Shown here: positions 36,801 through 47,982 of the stretch, in pieces
How positions within the stretch are numbered: the stretch's first letter is position 1
Layout of the letters: each line of letters opens with the position of its first letter
Assembly (NCBI GenBank): GCA_977017575.1
Contig: CDRNVI010000140.1
Location: 1-64,000 of the forward strand
Length of the DNA: 64,000 nt
From: Paramoeba atlantica
Taxonomy: Eukaryota > Discosea
Reading direction: 5' to 3'
Notes under the pieces: model-generated
The model's input: only the letters and a program-made list of their open reading frames with translations
What the model was told of the DNA's origin: nothing
The model's database searches: none
Program-made: the position numbers and the translations under genes

Positions 36801-37766
36801 GTTGCGCTGGAGTTCGCATTGCACGCGATGCTCGCATTTTTGCGTGACTTTCTTCTTCTTCTTTCATCTTTTCTTTGATTTGATCCAAAACCACACGCTT
36901 CTGTTCAAGCCAATTGAGACAAGAACCATAATATGAATGAAGAGCCTCAAAGGTATCGATCATTCCTTGCGAAACAACAAATTCAACTGACTTATTTGAG
37001 TCTAAGTAAACTCCAGTGGTCTCGTACTCTGATTCTCGGTGTGCGATATTGGCTGCTTCGTGCATCTGTGAGTGGGAGGAAGAAGAAATCAGGTGTCAGA
37101 AGAAAGAAAATAAAGAAAAAATTATTGAGAAAAGAAATTGAAAGAAAAAAAAATAGAAAACATCTTCAATTTCTTTGCGACGTTCAGGTGTTATCTTTTT
37201 GTTCAGTCGAGCAGCGTCTAATTCTAACTTTGTATGCTCTTTGGCTTGTCGAATTCGAGCATGCTTCCTTTTCTGTTGAGCAGCTGATGCCAAATCATCT
37301 CTGACCACAGCTTTGATGTTAAACAATGTCCTATTTTCTAATTCTAATTTGCCAGAACTTGATTAGTATTTTTTGACAAATGAAGAAAGGAAGAAGGGAG
37401 AAGGAGAATAAGAAGAGAAGAAAAACAAAAAAAAAAAGAACAGAAAAAATGAGAACCTCTCAAATAGTCGTTTCTTCGATGTTCAGAAGTATGAAGAAAA
37501 TCTGAGAGAAGCCTTAACGCCTGACCAGTTTGGTGATCATCATCGACAAAAACAGCATCAGCAAAACTTCCCAAACAATCTCCAAATCCGTGATTATCCT
37601 CCGCTGCCAAGCGAGCGCTCCGAATCGATTTGAGCCCATTTCGAAAGATATTTTCTAAATGATTTTCATTCTCTTTTAAAAGGTTTCCAAGATTTTGGAG
37701 TTCATTACTCTCTTCTTCTGGACCCTTTTTTACGAGACGTTGAATTGATTGTTTGAAACCTTTCAT
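33821..37766 (-). CDS. BAR - RhoGAP - ankyrin - helical-bundle protein
   Basis: Exons: 37,766-37,457; 37,343-37,162; 37,065-36,658; 36,586-35,088; 34,994-33,821; 1,190 residues. Residues 1-240 are a BAR-like three-helix unit (LSDFLHTSEHRRNDYLREL, YYGSCLNWLEQKRVVLDQI) that would bind curved membrane. Residues about 260-460 are RhoGAP: VVFGAPLKSLL, IPSAIQQLVDWI, EEGIFRISG (arginine finger), KLYLRELPQPL and NMATVMGPNL. Residues about 480-600 are ankyrin-like repeats (SPLHTLLSLANPSTDILQAL, GGADINLPGADGLPPVFRAV). A Ser/Pro-rich stretch with SSSPSPSPLFSSP follows. The last 390 residues are a helical bundle (RKCAQNLQDSAKTLIHSVRQ) resembling talin-rod or vinculin/alpha-catenin modules, though I cannot assign the family. 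An alternative Met is five codons upstream. Confidence 0.8.
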
Positions 37767-37821
37767 AGACAACAACAACACAAAAAACGAAAAAAAAACT
37801 GATTGAAAAAGGAAAAGATCG

Positions 37822-37852
37822 CCGCGCTAAATCGCGCTAAATCGCGCTTAAT
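37822..37852. promoter_or_regulatory. Triplicated CGCGCTAA decamer in the RhoGAP promoter
   Basis: Three direct copies of a 10-bp unit (consensus ATCGCGCTAA; the outer two imperfect) lie about 60 bp upstream of the RhoGAP start. GCGCTAAA resembles the E2F core (TTTSGCGC reversed). A single GGCGCTAAA also lies before the glycosyltransferase gene. Regulatory role is inferred from position and repetition only. Confidence 0.45.
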
Positions 37853-38837
37853 TTCACATCACTGTTTTTCTCTTTTTCTGTCCTTCTCTTTTCTTTTGGC
37901 CTTCCCTCTAATCTGCTCCTTCTCTGTTGATTCAACGATGAAGAAGATGTTTTGAAAAAATGAACTTATTGGATAATGTGAGACTTGATGAACCTTGTCA
38001 ATTCCAGCTTTGTTTTCTTTGATTCTCTTCATGTTTCTGTTTCTTGTTGAGTGTTCTTTTTTTAATATTTTGAGAGTTTCTTTTCTTCATACTCTTCTTT
38101 TATGAAAAGGAAAACTAAAAAAGAAAACATGTCTTCCTTCAAGAATGTTCCAACGGACACTCACAAATAAAGACATTCAAAACAACCCCTCAGGTTCAAA
38201 TCCCAAACAAACAAACAATCTTTCACCAATAGTTTTGGCAACTGCAAGGAGTTGAGTCCTCTACGGAATAGTATGGAGATAGAGATGAGAACAGAGAACA
38301 AGAACAAAGAACAAAGAAAGAACAAGCTTGGTTCAATGTCTTTTATCAAATGCGTTCCAAAAGCCAAAAAGAACAAAAGAAAGTTTATGCTCTTTCGCCC
38401 ACAAATGGGTCCAAAGAACAAAACCTCTTTTGTACAAAAAAAGGGCAACAAATAATTTACAATTATTCACAATTGGAAAACACACACAAAACAGTTCAGT
38501 GTTTCCACTCACCAACAAAACGACAAAGTCAACAAAACCAACTATGACAACCCAACATCTTGAAGGAAAATTTGTATATCTTTGGGTTGAAGACTTGATT
38601 GAAAAGTTAAAACAGAGCTTGTGTTTGGAAATTTGGTGTGGGAGGAGAAATTGAAGAATTTCCAAAGATTGAAGAATTTTTCAAAGAGAATTTGCAACAA
38701 TTTTCCCTCAAACCAGCAAAAAGAGACTAAATCTCTTTTTTGAATGTCAGATCTTTGTGTCTCAAATGGCGAAGAGAAAACTCGAGAAGAGGGAAGATCT
38801 CCTTGTTCACAGTTTTTTGAAATCCTATTTCAAAAAT
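37853..38837. other. Intergenic region at the border of gene block and TE island
   Basis: No reading frame with coding character and no recognised element. Short frames at 38,252-38,665 on both strands lack similarity. Composition is AT-rich and ordinary. Confidence 0.5.
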
Positions 38838-38910
38838 AAAACAATACAATTCTGGGCTATTTGCACAACTTGAAGGAAGTTGTGCAAATAGCCCAGAATT
38901 GTATTGTTTT
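38838..38910. repeat. 34-bp perfect inverted repeat with 5-bp spacer
   Basis: Arms at 38,838-38,871 and 38,877-38,910 are exact reverse complements, separated by GAAGG. The right arm is LINE ORF1 sequence (compare B at about 51,720-51,745). The repeat therefore sits exactly at the 5' end of the truncated LINE piece that follows. Confidence 0.9.
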
Positions 38911-39763
38911 GTTTTATACCCAAATCCCCATCAACTTAGCCCATCTCATTGCCCACACCAAGGGATGGTTGGGGATTAGTGCTACCCAAGCCCGGGTCTC
39001 TGTCTGGACCCAAGGCCCTTTGATACAGTGGTGAAATGCCCCACTTGCCAAATTAACCATCCTGCTTGTTTGGATTGTTTATTTGAACTTTACAAAAAAG
39101 GAATCCAAGTGATGTTAGTGAACTGGCGAAAACAGAAATGTACTCAATCAACACTCATGACCCTAAAGGAGTTAAGATTAGAACACAAGCTGCTAGAGAT
39201 GGTGTACAATTTAACTTTGTTCCTCCTGAAGGAGTCCCTCCATCCTGTACCCTCCTCGGAAATACTGGTGAGCCCATGATGGTGGGTCCTGAAAGAACAG
39301 ATCAAGTTTCCCCCCAGTCACATGCTTCGACTAAGCCTTCTGAGGTTTTTTCCCCCATAGGGGTTAAAAAAGATGGCTTGAAATTGCCTGCACATAATTC
39401 TGGAGGTCAAGGGTTGGTGTCTCACTCGCCTAATGTTATTCCGAAGGGGCCCCCTCCTGTGAAGAAGAGCCTTGAAGCCGTACCCAACAACTTCAAAGTA
39501 CCTTCTTCCGCAGCTAAGGGATCAGCTGTCCAAAGGAGCTCCTCTGTGGGTCCAGTCAAGCGTGATGTTGCAACTTCGATTAAGATGAGCTCGTTTTCTC
39601 CCATTGGGACCAAAGCCATTTCTAAAATTAAAACTATTAGTGGGAGTAACAAACAAGTCAGTGGATCCCCAGTGCCCCCCATATCACCAGCCCAATGATC
39701 ACAAACTCAACCAAAAAAGAAGGGTACCCAGCCGTTGTTGAACATAAGTTCCAGCCCAGTAGT
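38877..39763 (+). mobile_element. Truncated LINE ORF1 fragment
   Basis: Corresponds to the middle of ORF1 of LINE B (about 51,720-52,620). Recognisable pieces: VKCPTCQINHPACLDCLFE at 39,028, then, in another frame after a small indel, HDPKGVKIRTQAARDGVQF, VKKDGLKLPAHNSGGQGL and SAAKGSAVQRSSSVGPVK. It stops inside ORF1 at CCCAGTAGT without a poly-A tail, so both ends are missing. It is too short to act and is a dead copy. Confidence 0.85.
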
Positions 39764-39877
39764 AGGGCAATTTTTAACTCTAAAATAGAAATCTCTACCA
39801 TAAGAATCTTTTAATGAGAAACCCCTTTACAACAAGTAAGAAAATAAATCTTCACAGAATCTTAATTTATTAGAATT

Positions 39878-40632
39878 TTGTTCATCATTTATCCATCATT
39901 TGTTCATCTTTTCTTTTTTGTTCATTATTTGTCTGTCATTTGTTCATTATTTGTTCATCATTTGTTTGTCTTTTCTTTTTTGTTCATCATTTTGTTTGTC
40001 ACTTTGTTCGTTTTTTATCCATCATTTTGTTCGTCTTTTCTTTTTTGTTCATCTTTTTATCCATCATTTTGTTTGTCTTTTATTTTTGTTTGTCTTTTAT
40101 CCATCATTTTGTTCGTCTTTTCATTTTGATTTGTCTTTTGTTCATCATTTTGTTTGTCTTTTTGTTTTTGTTCATCTTTTTATCCATCATTTTGTTCGTC
40201 TTTTCATTTTTGTTCATCTTTTGTTCATCATTTTGTTCGTCTTTTCATTTTTGTTCATCTTTTGTCCATCATTTTGTTCATCTTTTCATTTTGTTCATCT
40301 TTTTATCCATCATTTTGTTCATCTTTTCGTTTTTGTTTGTCTTTTGTCCATCATTTTGTTCATCTTTTCATTTTTGTTCATCTTTTTATCCATCATTTTG
40401 TTCGTCTTTTCATTTTTGTTCATCTTTTGTCCATCATTTTGTTCGTCTTTTTGTTTTTGTTCATCTTTTTATCCATCATTTTGTTCGTCTTTTTGTTTTT
40501 GTTTGTCTTTTATTCATCATTTTGTTCATCTTTTCATTTTTGTTCATCTTTTTATCCATCATTTTGTTCGTCTTTTCATTTTTATTCATCTTTTTATCCA
40601 TTGTTTTGTTTGTCTTTTCATTTTTGTTCATA
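39878..40632. repeat. Minisatellite of about 39-42 bp units
   Basis: About 18 imperfect copies of a unit like TTCATCTTTTTATCCATCAT followed by TTTGTTCGTCTTTTCATTTT TG. Copies vary in small TTT/CAT blocks. The unit has no stop codon on the plus strand, so all three frames stay open for hundreds of bases and give false Phe/Ile/His-rich proteins. It lies just after the truncated LINE piece. Confidence 0.9.
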
Positions 40633-41017
40633 TAAGAAAAGCTCCACAAAAGAATGATTTGAGAAGAATCACTCATTGAAGACCAAATTGTTGAAGTTGC
40701 TGGCCTTTGTGTTTTCTAAATGCAAAATTCCTTTTTGATTCCAAGTTGGTGATGATGGAAATTGGAAATTGGGGTGATACATGGACACTCAAAAGCAGCA
40801 AGTATTGGAGAATGTTGAAAGAATCTTTTGTTGCAATCCAAATCAACCATCCACAACATCATTGTAGGTTACCTTTCAAGAATGTTTTCAAATGCTGACA
40901 AGTGACCCCCCAAAAGGGTTAAATTGTGAAACAGTCACCATTAATTTTGAAAAAAAAATTGGTTCTTGGAAGAAAAGCTTTACGGATTGGGGAGGGGAGA
41001 TGGGTTCCACCTGGTGA

Positions 41018-41233
41018 ATTTATTTCCACATTCTGGAAGCTCATGCAGCAGATATGTATCATCAGTTTGGGAATTTGCAACCTTGGGCAGCAGAAGCTGG
41101 GGAGCAGGTCCACTACTTGGATTGTATGCACTTCTATCAGAGTAGTCAACAAGGTTCTGCAAATCTGAATGCTAAAGTCCTCACAACTGGACTTCATTTT
41201 CAATACAGCCATTCTTTAACAAATCAATATTAA
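41018..41233 (+). pseudogene. Remnant frame, possibly of a DDE transposase
   Basis: A 71-codon open stretch without a start codon, preceded by a stop codon (TGA, 41,015-41,017). It contains FHILEAHAADMYHQFGNLQP and then AAEAGEQVHYLDCMHFYQSS. The 'HILxxH...FGNL...GEQxH' pattern recalls C-terminal parts of some DDE transposases (KDZ/Kolobok-like proteins). Assignment is weak; it could equally be a dead host gene. Confidence 0.25.
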
Positions 41234-41689
41234 ACCTCTTTGGATATCCCACAAGAAATTCAAGCAACCCAAACGAATTTAAATTGAAGAAGTGAAGTGG
41301 TGACAAACCCAAAATTGATTCAAGCTGCTCAGGAAGACCTTTTCCTTACATGAATGTACAATCTCAAAACTGAAATTTCTTTGAAAGAAAATGGTGATGA
41401 GAAATAAAATTTAAAAGTTTTTTTATCAATTTCACTTCAATCAATTTTTTTGGGGGCTTTGATTTGTGTGTTGCTTTCCTTTTATTTAGTTTTTCAGAGG
41501 ATTTGATTTTTTTTTATGATTAACAAAAAACACACCCATCATTTTCAACCTTAAATTGAGTGGCAAACTCATGTGAAAGTAATGACAAGCATGAATGGCC
41601 ATTGCAGATCCTGGTGAATTTTTCCAAAGGATTCAAAGTTCAGGGAGACCAACACCACAATCACTTTCCCCCCAATCAAAACCCAAATA

Positions 41690-41902
41690 TTAGCAAAATG
41701 ATAAACTGAAGTTTGAAGCATCTTTATGGAGGAGGGTTCCATGGCCTCCTCCAATCCAAATTTGTTGAGTACATTTCATTGGAAGTTGAACTCTCATATC
41801 TTTTCCTGTTTCCTTCCAAGCTGTTTGAAATTTCTCACACATCCCAATCTGTTCCACAAAAAAGTTTGAATTCTTTTTTAATCCAGTTATCCACTTCATC
41901 AA
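41690..41902 (-). pseudogene. Remnant of a JmjC/cupin-type hydroxylase
   Basis: The frame contains IWIGGGHGTLLHKDASNF, resembling the JmjC/cupin-8 iron-binding segment (W-I/F-G-x-x-G-T-x-T-P-L-H-x-D). The upstream part reads FQTAWKETGKDMRVQLPMK. A stop follows soon after HKD, and the expected distal His is not seen. Short, isolated and without a start, it is probably a gene fragment carried or broken by repeats. Confidence 0.3.
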
Positions 41903-41931
41903 GAAATACTCTCTTATCTCATATACAATTA

Positions 41932-43652
41932 TTTTTTTTTTTTAAGTTCAGACACCAGGTGCCATTTATTGGAGTTAAAAAACCATCTCTAGGATGGAAA
42001 AGAGGGGGGAAGAAAAAGGGAGGGAAGGGGAAGATAAATTAAAGTTACTTTACCAACTTTAGTTCTCACTAAGAGGTCTGCATTTGATTGTCTGCCTTCT
42101 AAAAGCAGGGAGTGAATTTGGTTTGGAGTTTTCAATAAAGTTAATTACATTCCTTCAAAAATCTTCCTCAATAAAGTTCCTCACCAGATTGCTCTCTTGG
42201 GACTGATGGAACCATCCTTGGATATCTTTAGTAATTATTACAGGGAGGATTAAAGCATTCTCAATGGTGGTTTGGGCCAGAAACAAGACATGGGGGGTTG
42301 TCACTGTGTTTCCTTGGAATTTCCTTTCAAAATTCCCTGGGGGGATGGGGAAAGTCCAGTCACAGGTGAGAGGGGAATTGATCCAATTCTACAGGGTTGA
42401 ATTAACAATAATCCACTCTTCACTGGTTTCTGCAACATGTTGTGATCTTGGATCCCAATGATGGTCATTCACAGCACATGTTCCATCCTCTTTGGACCAA
42501 CTTGCAGCAGTTGCAATTGCATCAGCTCACTTGTTAAGTTCTCAGGGTAAAAGGAGTCCCTCCATCCTGTACCCCCCTTGAAAATGCTGGTGAGTCTATG
42601 GTGGTGGGTCCTGAGAGAACAGATCAATTTTCCCCCAAGTCACATGCTTTGTTTAAGCCTTCCATAGGTCTCTCCCCCATAGGTGTTAAAAAAGATGGCT
42701 TAAATTTACCTGTGTGTAAGTCTAGAGGTCAAGGGTTGGTGTTTTGTTCACCTAATGTTATTCCTGCTAAACCTACCCCTCTGAAGGGCCCCCCTCCTGT
42801 GAAGAAGAGCTATGAAGCTGTATCCAACAACTTCAAAGTACCTTCTTCCACAACTAAGGGATCAGCTGTTCAAAGGAGTTCCTTTGTGGGTCCAGTCAAA
42901 CATAATGCTGCATCTCTGATTAAGACAAGTTATCATTTTCTCCCATCAGGACCAAAACCACTTCTAAAATTAAAACTATTAGTGGGAGCAACAAACAAGT
43001 TAGTGGATCTCCAGTGCCCCCCATATTGCCAGCCCAGTGATCACAGACTCAACCAAAAAAGAAGGGTACCTGGCTGCTGGTGAACATAAGTTCCAACCCA
43101 GTAGTCCCTTCTATTAAGTCTGCTTCTTCACAACCAAAAAAGATTGTGGGTGAGTCAAGAAATTGCACTGATTCTTTGATCCAGAAGAAGGAGAACAGGA
43201 GAAGACAACTTGGTTCTGGTCCTACCCCAGTCTTCATCAACAAAGAAGATTTACCAGTTGAAAAAGCATTGGTGGAGGAACCCAACAACAGAAGGGAGGT
43301 GAAATCAATGTTAAAAAAATTGAACCTGAACATTGAATGGACAAGTGCAACCAAGGATTTCAGAAGAGTTTATGAGGGGTTGGAGAATGGTACAATCTTC
43401 CCAGAGGATAGGAAATAAAGGTGTCAAGCTTTTTACTTGGTTGGGTATCTTGTGAAGACAGAATGCACTAAGAGGAAGAAGAGGGATCAGAAGAGGTGAT
43501 TAATGTTAGAGTGGGGTGGAAAAAAGGAAAGAATGAGAGTGAAGAGGAAAAAGGGGTGGATGTTAACCATCTGCTTCTGGAAAAACCCAAGGAAAGAAGT
43601 GATGGTGTCCAAGATGGTGTCCCCTTTTCTTTTTCATTTGAAGGTTCAAATA
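41932..43652 (-). mobile_element. LINE copy C with inverted 5' part (twin-priming structure)
   Basis: Two LINE pieces face each other. 41,932-42,547 is the 3' end of an A-type LINE on the minus strand: poly-T (the tail) followed by sequence nearly identical to 43,684-44,338. From about 42,548 the orientation flips, and 42,548-43,652 is ORF1 sequence on the plus strand (VGPERTDQFSPKSHA, SRNCTDSLIQKKENRRR, matching B at about 52,060-53,240). This is the layout produced by twin priming during LINE reverse transcription. Reading frames are broken. The copy ends where the LTR of element R0 begins. Confidence 0.7.
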
Positions 43653-43701
43653 TGTTATGAACCCTGTTTGGTTGTCTTCTATTTTTTTTTTTTAAGGTTC
43701 A

Positions 43702-43714
43702 GACACCAGGTGCC
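43702..43714 (-). other. 3'-terminal hairpin of LINE A
   Basis: On the element's own strand, GGCACCTGGTGTC folds into a short stem between AATAAAT and the poly-A tail. The same position in LINE B (57,920-57,934) has GGCATC..GATGTC, pairing preserved with different bases. The older copy C has the LINE A form (41,950-41,962). Confidence 0.6.
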
Positions 43715-43848
43715 ATTTATTAGAGTTAAAAAACCATCTCTAGGATGGAAAAGAGGGGGGAAGAAAGGGGGGGGGGAGGGAAGATAAATTAAGAGTTAGA
43801 TCCAAAGATCTCTTCAGCATGGGATGCATTGGAGTTTCTTTACCAACT

Positions 43849-46800
43849 TTAGTTCTCACTAAGGGGTCTGCGTTTGATTGTTCGCCTTCTAAAACCAGGG
43901 AGTGAATTCGGTTTGGAGGTTTCTATGAAGTTAATTACATTCCTTCGAAAATCTTCCTCGATAAAGCTCCTCACCAGATTGCTCTCTTGGGACTGATGGA
44001 ACCATCCTTGGATATCTTTAGTAATTATTACAGGGAGAATTAGAGCATTCTCAAGAGCAGTTTGGGCCGGAAACAAAACATGGGGGGTTGTCACCGTGTT
44101 TCCTTGGAATTTCCTTACAAAATTCCCTGGGGGGATGGGGAAAGTCCAGTCACGGGTGAGGGGGGAATTGATCCAGTTCCACAGGGTTGAATTCAAAATA
44201 ATCCACTCTTCACTGGTTTCTGCAACATGTTGTGATCTTGGATCCCAATGATGGTCATTCACAGCACATGTTCCATCCTCTTTAGACCAACTTGCAGCAG
44301 TTGCAATTGCATCAGCTCGCTTGTTAAGCTCTCGGGGTACATGGGTGAATTCTATCTCATCAAAGCACATTGCTAACTTACGGATTTCACAAAGTAGTTC
44401 ATTCAAGGCATAGTTTTTGATGGCATGGGTTTTGGGTGCAGCCTTGGTGAGAATCATACAATCCCCGACAACTTCAATCTCATTCGTCATTGATCTGGCA
44501 CATTGCATTCCTTTCAAACAGCCTGTAAATTCACCAATATTGTTGGACCCAAGAGGGATGGTTTCAAACCCACCACAAATCTCTTTCCCTTCCCTGAAAA
44601 CTGCAAAGCCCGCACCCCCCAGATGAGGGTCTGTATGGCCTGAACCGTCATAAAACACTTGAAAGCCTTTAAATTTAAAACTTTCCTTCTCTTTGGTTCC
44701 TTTCTTTGTTTGGGTTCTTGGGGGCCGAGGGAGGATTTTGTTCTTTCTCAAGATTTTTTCGAAAATTTCAGTAGCATACTGGGGTGATTTCGATCCTTCC
44801 GCACACACTGTGAGCCACAAACTCAACAGGGCAACACTCACCACAGAGGTTTCTTGTCTGGTGAGAAAATTTGAGACAAGGCCACACACATTCTTAGTTT
44901 CTTGCCAGCTGGGTACATTCAACAAAATACATTTCCTCCCCATTGCCTGGAGGAGGCCCTCAGCCACAGAACATTCCTCCAGAAGATGAGATCGTGACTC
45001 CTTTTCACGGTGGCAGAGTCGGCAACTTGAGTTTTGGTTTGTGAAGTGAGCCAACTTGTCTCTTGTAGGCAGCCCTCTTATTAGGAACTTAATCAAATTC
45101 CTCTTAAGTTGGGGCCTAATTGCATGTGCCAAGTTGTACACCACACACTCAGCTCTTCCTTCACCCACATACAGATCTTTGATTTCAATGGGGATCACTC
45201 GAGACATATTGGAATAAGCAACTCGAGTGGCCTGACCAAACACAACTTTGGCAGAGAGGCTTTGGGCTGCAAAAAGGGCATCCTTTCGCATGGCTCCAAT
45301 GGAAAGAGGACTCCGATAACCGCTCCTCATTGGTGGACGAGAGGTGAGGAGGGCCCAGTTAAAAACAATTGGATGGCGCAGTTGGGGGTTTGAGTCCAAG
45401 GGAGGATAGCATGAGGTAAGAATGGAGGTTTTTGTGTTGGCATAGGCACCCAGAGCTGAGCGGATGGACTTCCACATCAAGGAGGTGACAGATTTTGGAA
45501 TCAGTTTGAATCTCGCTAAATATCCCATGCATGGAGTTAGATAGGTATTGACCATCCTTACTCTCGAGCGAAAATTGCCACCCCTTTTTTTGATTGCTGC
45601 TCCAACTTTCTTCATCTTTAGGATCACTTTCTCCCAGTCCTTAAGAGGAGATAACCGTTTACTCAACCTCACTCCCAGATATACAGTTTCATCACCACAG
45701 TAATTGGATCTTGCCATCTCAGCCCAGGGGCCTACAGGTTTGAAAGACTCAGTTGAGAGGACAAAGCACTTATTAAAATTCAGTTTAGCTCCAGTCGCTT
45801 CTTCATATTTCTTGAAGGTTGGAGTGAGAGAATTGATGGTTTCAGCTTTCTGAATCACCATCCCCAAGTCATCCATAAAGCCTGATAGGTCTTGGGGGTT
45901 GTATTCCTTCTTCAAGCTCACCAGGAGGATGTCAAACACAATTACAAACAGAAGGGGGGAGATCGGGCATCCTTGTCTAACACCAGTTTGACTTTGGATT
46001 GATTCATTGTTGCCTCCCCTCTTGGATCCACCAATATTTGGCAGCCAGGTTACAGATTCTCGAAGCACCTTCTCAACAACATAGATCGCTTGAGGGGGGG
46101 CATTCAAACCTTTGAGAATATGAAGAAGTGCATCATGATTCACATAATCATATGCCTTGCAAAAGTCTGTTTGGAGGAGGGTCACGTCTTTCCCTTCTGC
46201 CAGAGCTTCGTAGAAAGAGTCATACACTGATTCCACTGCTTCGTCAATTGACCTCCCCTTAAACATCGCATGCTGTTCTTTAGAAATTACTCCACTTGCA
46301 ATCTCCATCAGCCATTTTGCCCAATATCTCATCACAATCCGATAATCTGAATTGGTAACACTGATTGGTCGAAATTGGTCAGGGCGGGGGATATTCTCGA
46401 CTTTGGGAATCAAACAGAGTTGGCTCTCACCAAAAGAGGGGGGGAACTCCATAATCTCACCCGCTTGTTGAATTAATTCCACCCACATGTCAAAATACTT
46501 TTCTTGTGTTGCCTTATATAAAGAGAAAGGGATACCATCGGGTCCTGCGCTGGTGTTATTGGTTCTCTGAAGAAGTTTATCAACTTTCTTCCTGTCAACA
46601 TCATGTCTCTCAACTGGGGGAAAGCGAGGATGATGGTCAGCAATCAGTTCGTTGAGAGAATCCTTGTTATATGGTCTTTCTGTACTGAGAAGGCTCTCCC
46701 AAAAGTCCTTAATTGCTTTTTTTACCACATTATCATCATGAGAGATCACTCCATCTACAATTACACCTTTAACACGGGGAGAAGATTTACGACCAGGGCA

Positions 46801-47982
46801 TGAGGGGTGTTCATCCACAAAAATTCCGAGTTGTTGTTCGAGAACTGCAGTTCGATCCATCCCAGCTTTGATCATTCTAGGAATAGCTTTGATTCTCCAT
46901 TTCTTGTCATCTCGAGAGCCATTCCATCCTATCGCAGCTGTATGAAGAAGTTCGAGTTTCAACAAAGAGAAAGAGTGTTTGGCTGAAGCTTTCCTTAAAA
47001 TCCTGGTTTTTGCAAGGCGTTTGATGATTGTCTGGAGTTTCCATAGTTCTTTGAAAAGGTGAGCTTCTTTCCCTTTGTCTTTCCATAGAGGGACTAATTC
47101 CCACGCCTTCTCCTTGAGTTTAGTAAAACAACTGACAGGATCACCTTCCACATAGTCCCCAACTTCATTAATGAGGGCATTAATAAATTTAGGATCTTTA
47201 ATGAGGTATTCAGGGATTCTCTTCTTGTTAGATTTCAACTCCCATTCTTTGATACTAGTTCCACCTACGATCATCGCATGGTCCTTAAAGCCTGAAGGGA
47301 TCACATTAACAAAAATCCTTTCGCTAGGAGCATTCGAGGGAATAAAAACATGATCGATACATCATCCTTGGAAATGGGTTGGTTCTGACCACCCCAGTCT
47401 TGATAGATTCCAAGATTCAGAGGATTCTGCGAGCTCTTCAAAAGGGGTTTCGTTAAGATCCCAGTTGAAGTCACCTCCCAGAACGTTCAGTCCATCTTTG
47501 GAGAAGAACTTTCCGATTTGGTCTTGCATAAAGGGAAGTTTCAGATCGCAATGACGGTAGACATTCATCACAGCATATTCAGTATTGAAAATCTTGGTTC
47601 TCAGTCCAAACAAACCACTCTCAGAGCTATCAATTGGGTATGGTTCTATATCATGGAGGCCTTCCATTCTTCTGACTCCAATGGCAAGGCCCCGCTTCCG
47701 TTCCGAGAAGGGGTCTTTGAACCACAAATATTTCCTCAAACAATTCTTGAGATGATCGAGATCTTTTTCAGATGTGGCATGGGTTTCTTGAAGCAAAATA
47801 AACAGAGGACGGCAACTTGCAGCCATTCTATGGCAAAGGTTGAGTTTTTCATCATTGTGAACACCATTGATGTTCCATGATAAAATCCTCATGTCTGGGA
47901 ATTTGTTATACTGATACAGGTTTGGAAGTGGCGGCGCAGGGAAAGGAGGGAGGAAAGAAGATGAAGGGGGTTGGGACACCAA
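43849..47982 (-). pseudogene. LINE A ORF2: endonuclease, reverse transcriptase, RNase H; one in-frame stop
   Basis: One frame of about 1,377 codons with a single stop at 47,362-47,364 (a TGA where the family has Arg, before CIDHVF). The AP-type endonuclease is N-terminal (ILSWNINGVHN, LQETHATSE, LGGDFNWD; later GFKDHAMIVGG). The reverse transcriptase has IPRPDQFRPISVTNSDYRI, LQTDFCKAYDYVNHDAL (first catalytic Asp), GVRQGCPISPLLF and GFMDDLGM (catalytic Asp pair, Phe in place of the usual Tyr). A zinc-finger-like CRLCHREKESRSHLLEEC follows, then RNase H: VFYDGSGHTD, NNIGEFTGCL, EVVGDCMIL and HVPRELNKRADAIA with the four acidic residues. Apart from the one stop it looks whole. The endonuclease-RT-RNase H order points to the I/Tad-like group. 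Confidence 0.88.

Larger units (their letters stand above)
40640..41931. other. Decayed gene or transposon debris
   Basis: No intact gene. Two stretches keep protein-like character and are listed separately (41,018-41,233 + and 41,690-41,902 -). The rest, including 40,690-40,900 with YMDTQKQQVLENVERIF-like sequence, is too degraded to assign. Confidence 0.4.

Noticed and set aside
39878-40679. Membrane-protein-like frames, or a CRISPR-like array
   Set aside because: The stretch is a minisatellite with imperfect adjacent units and no unique spacers, in a eukaryote; the frames are open only because the unit lacks stops.
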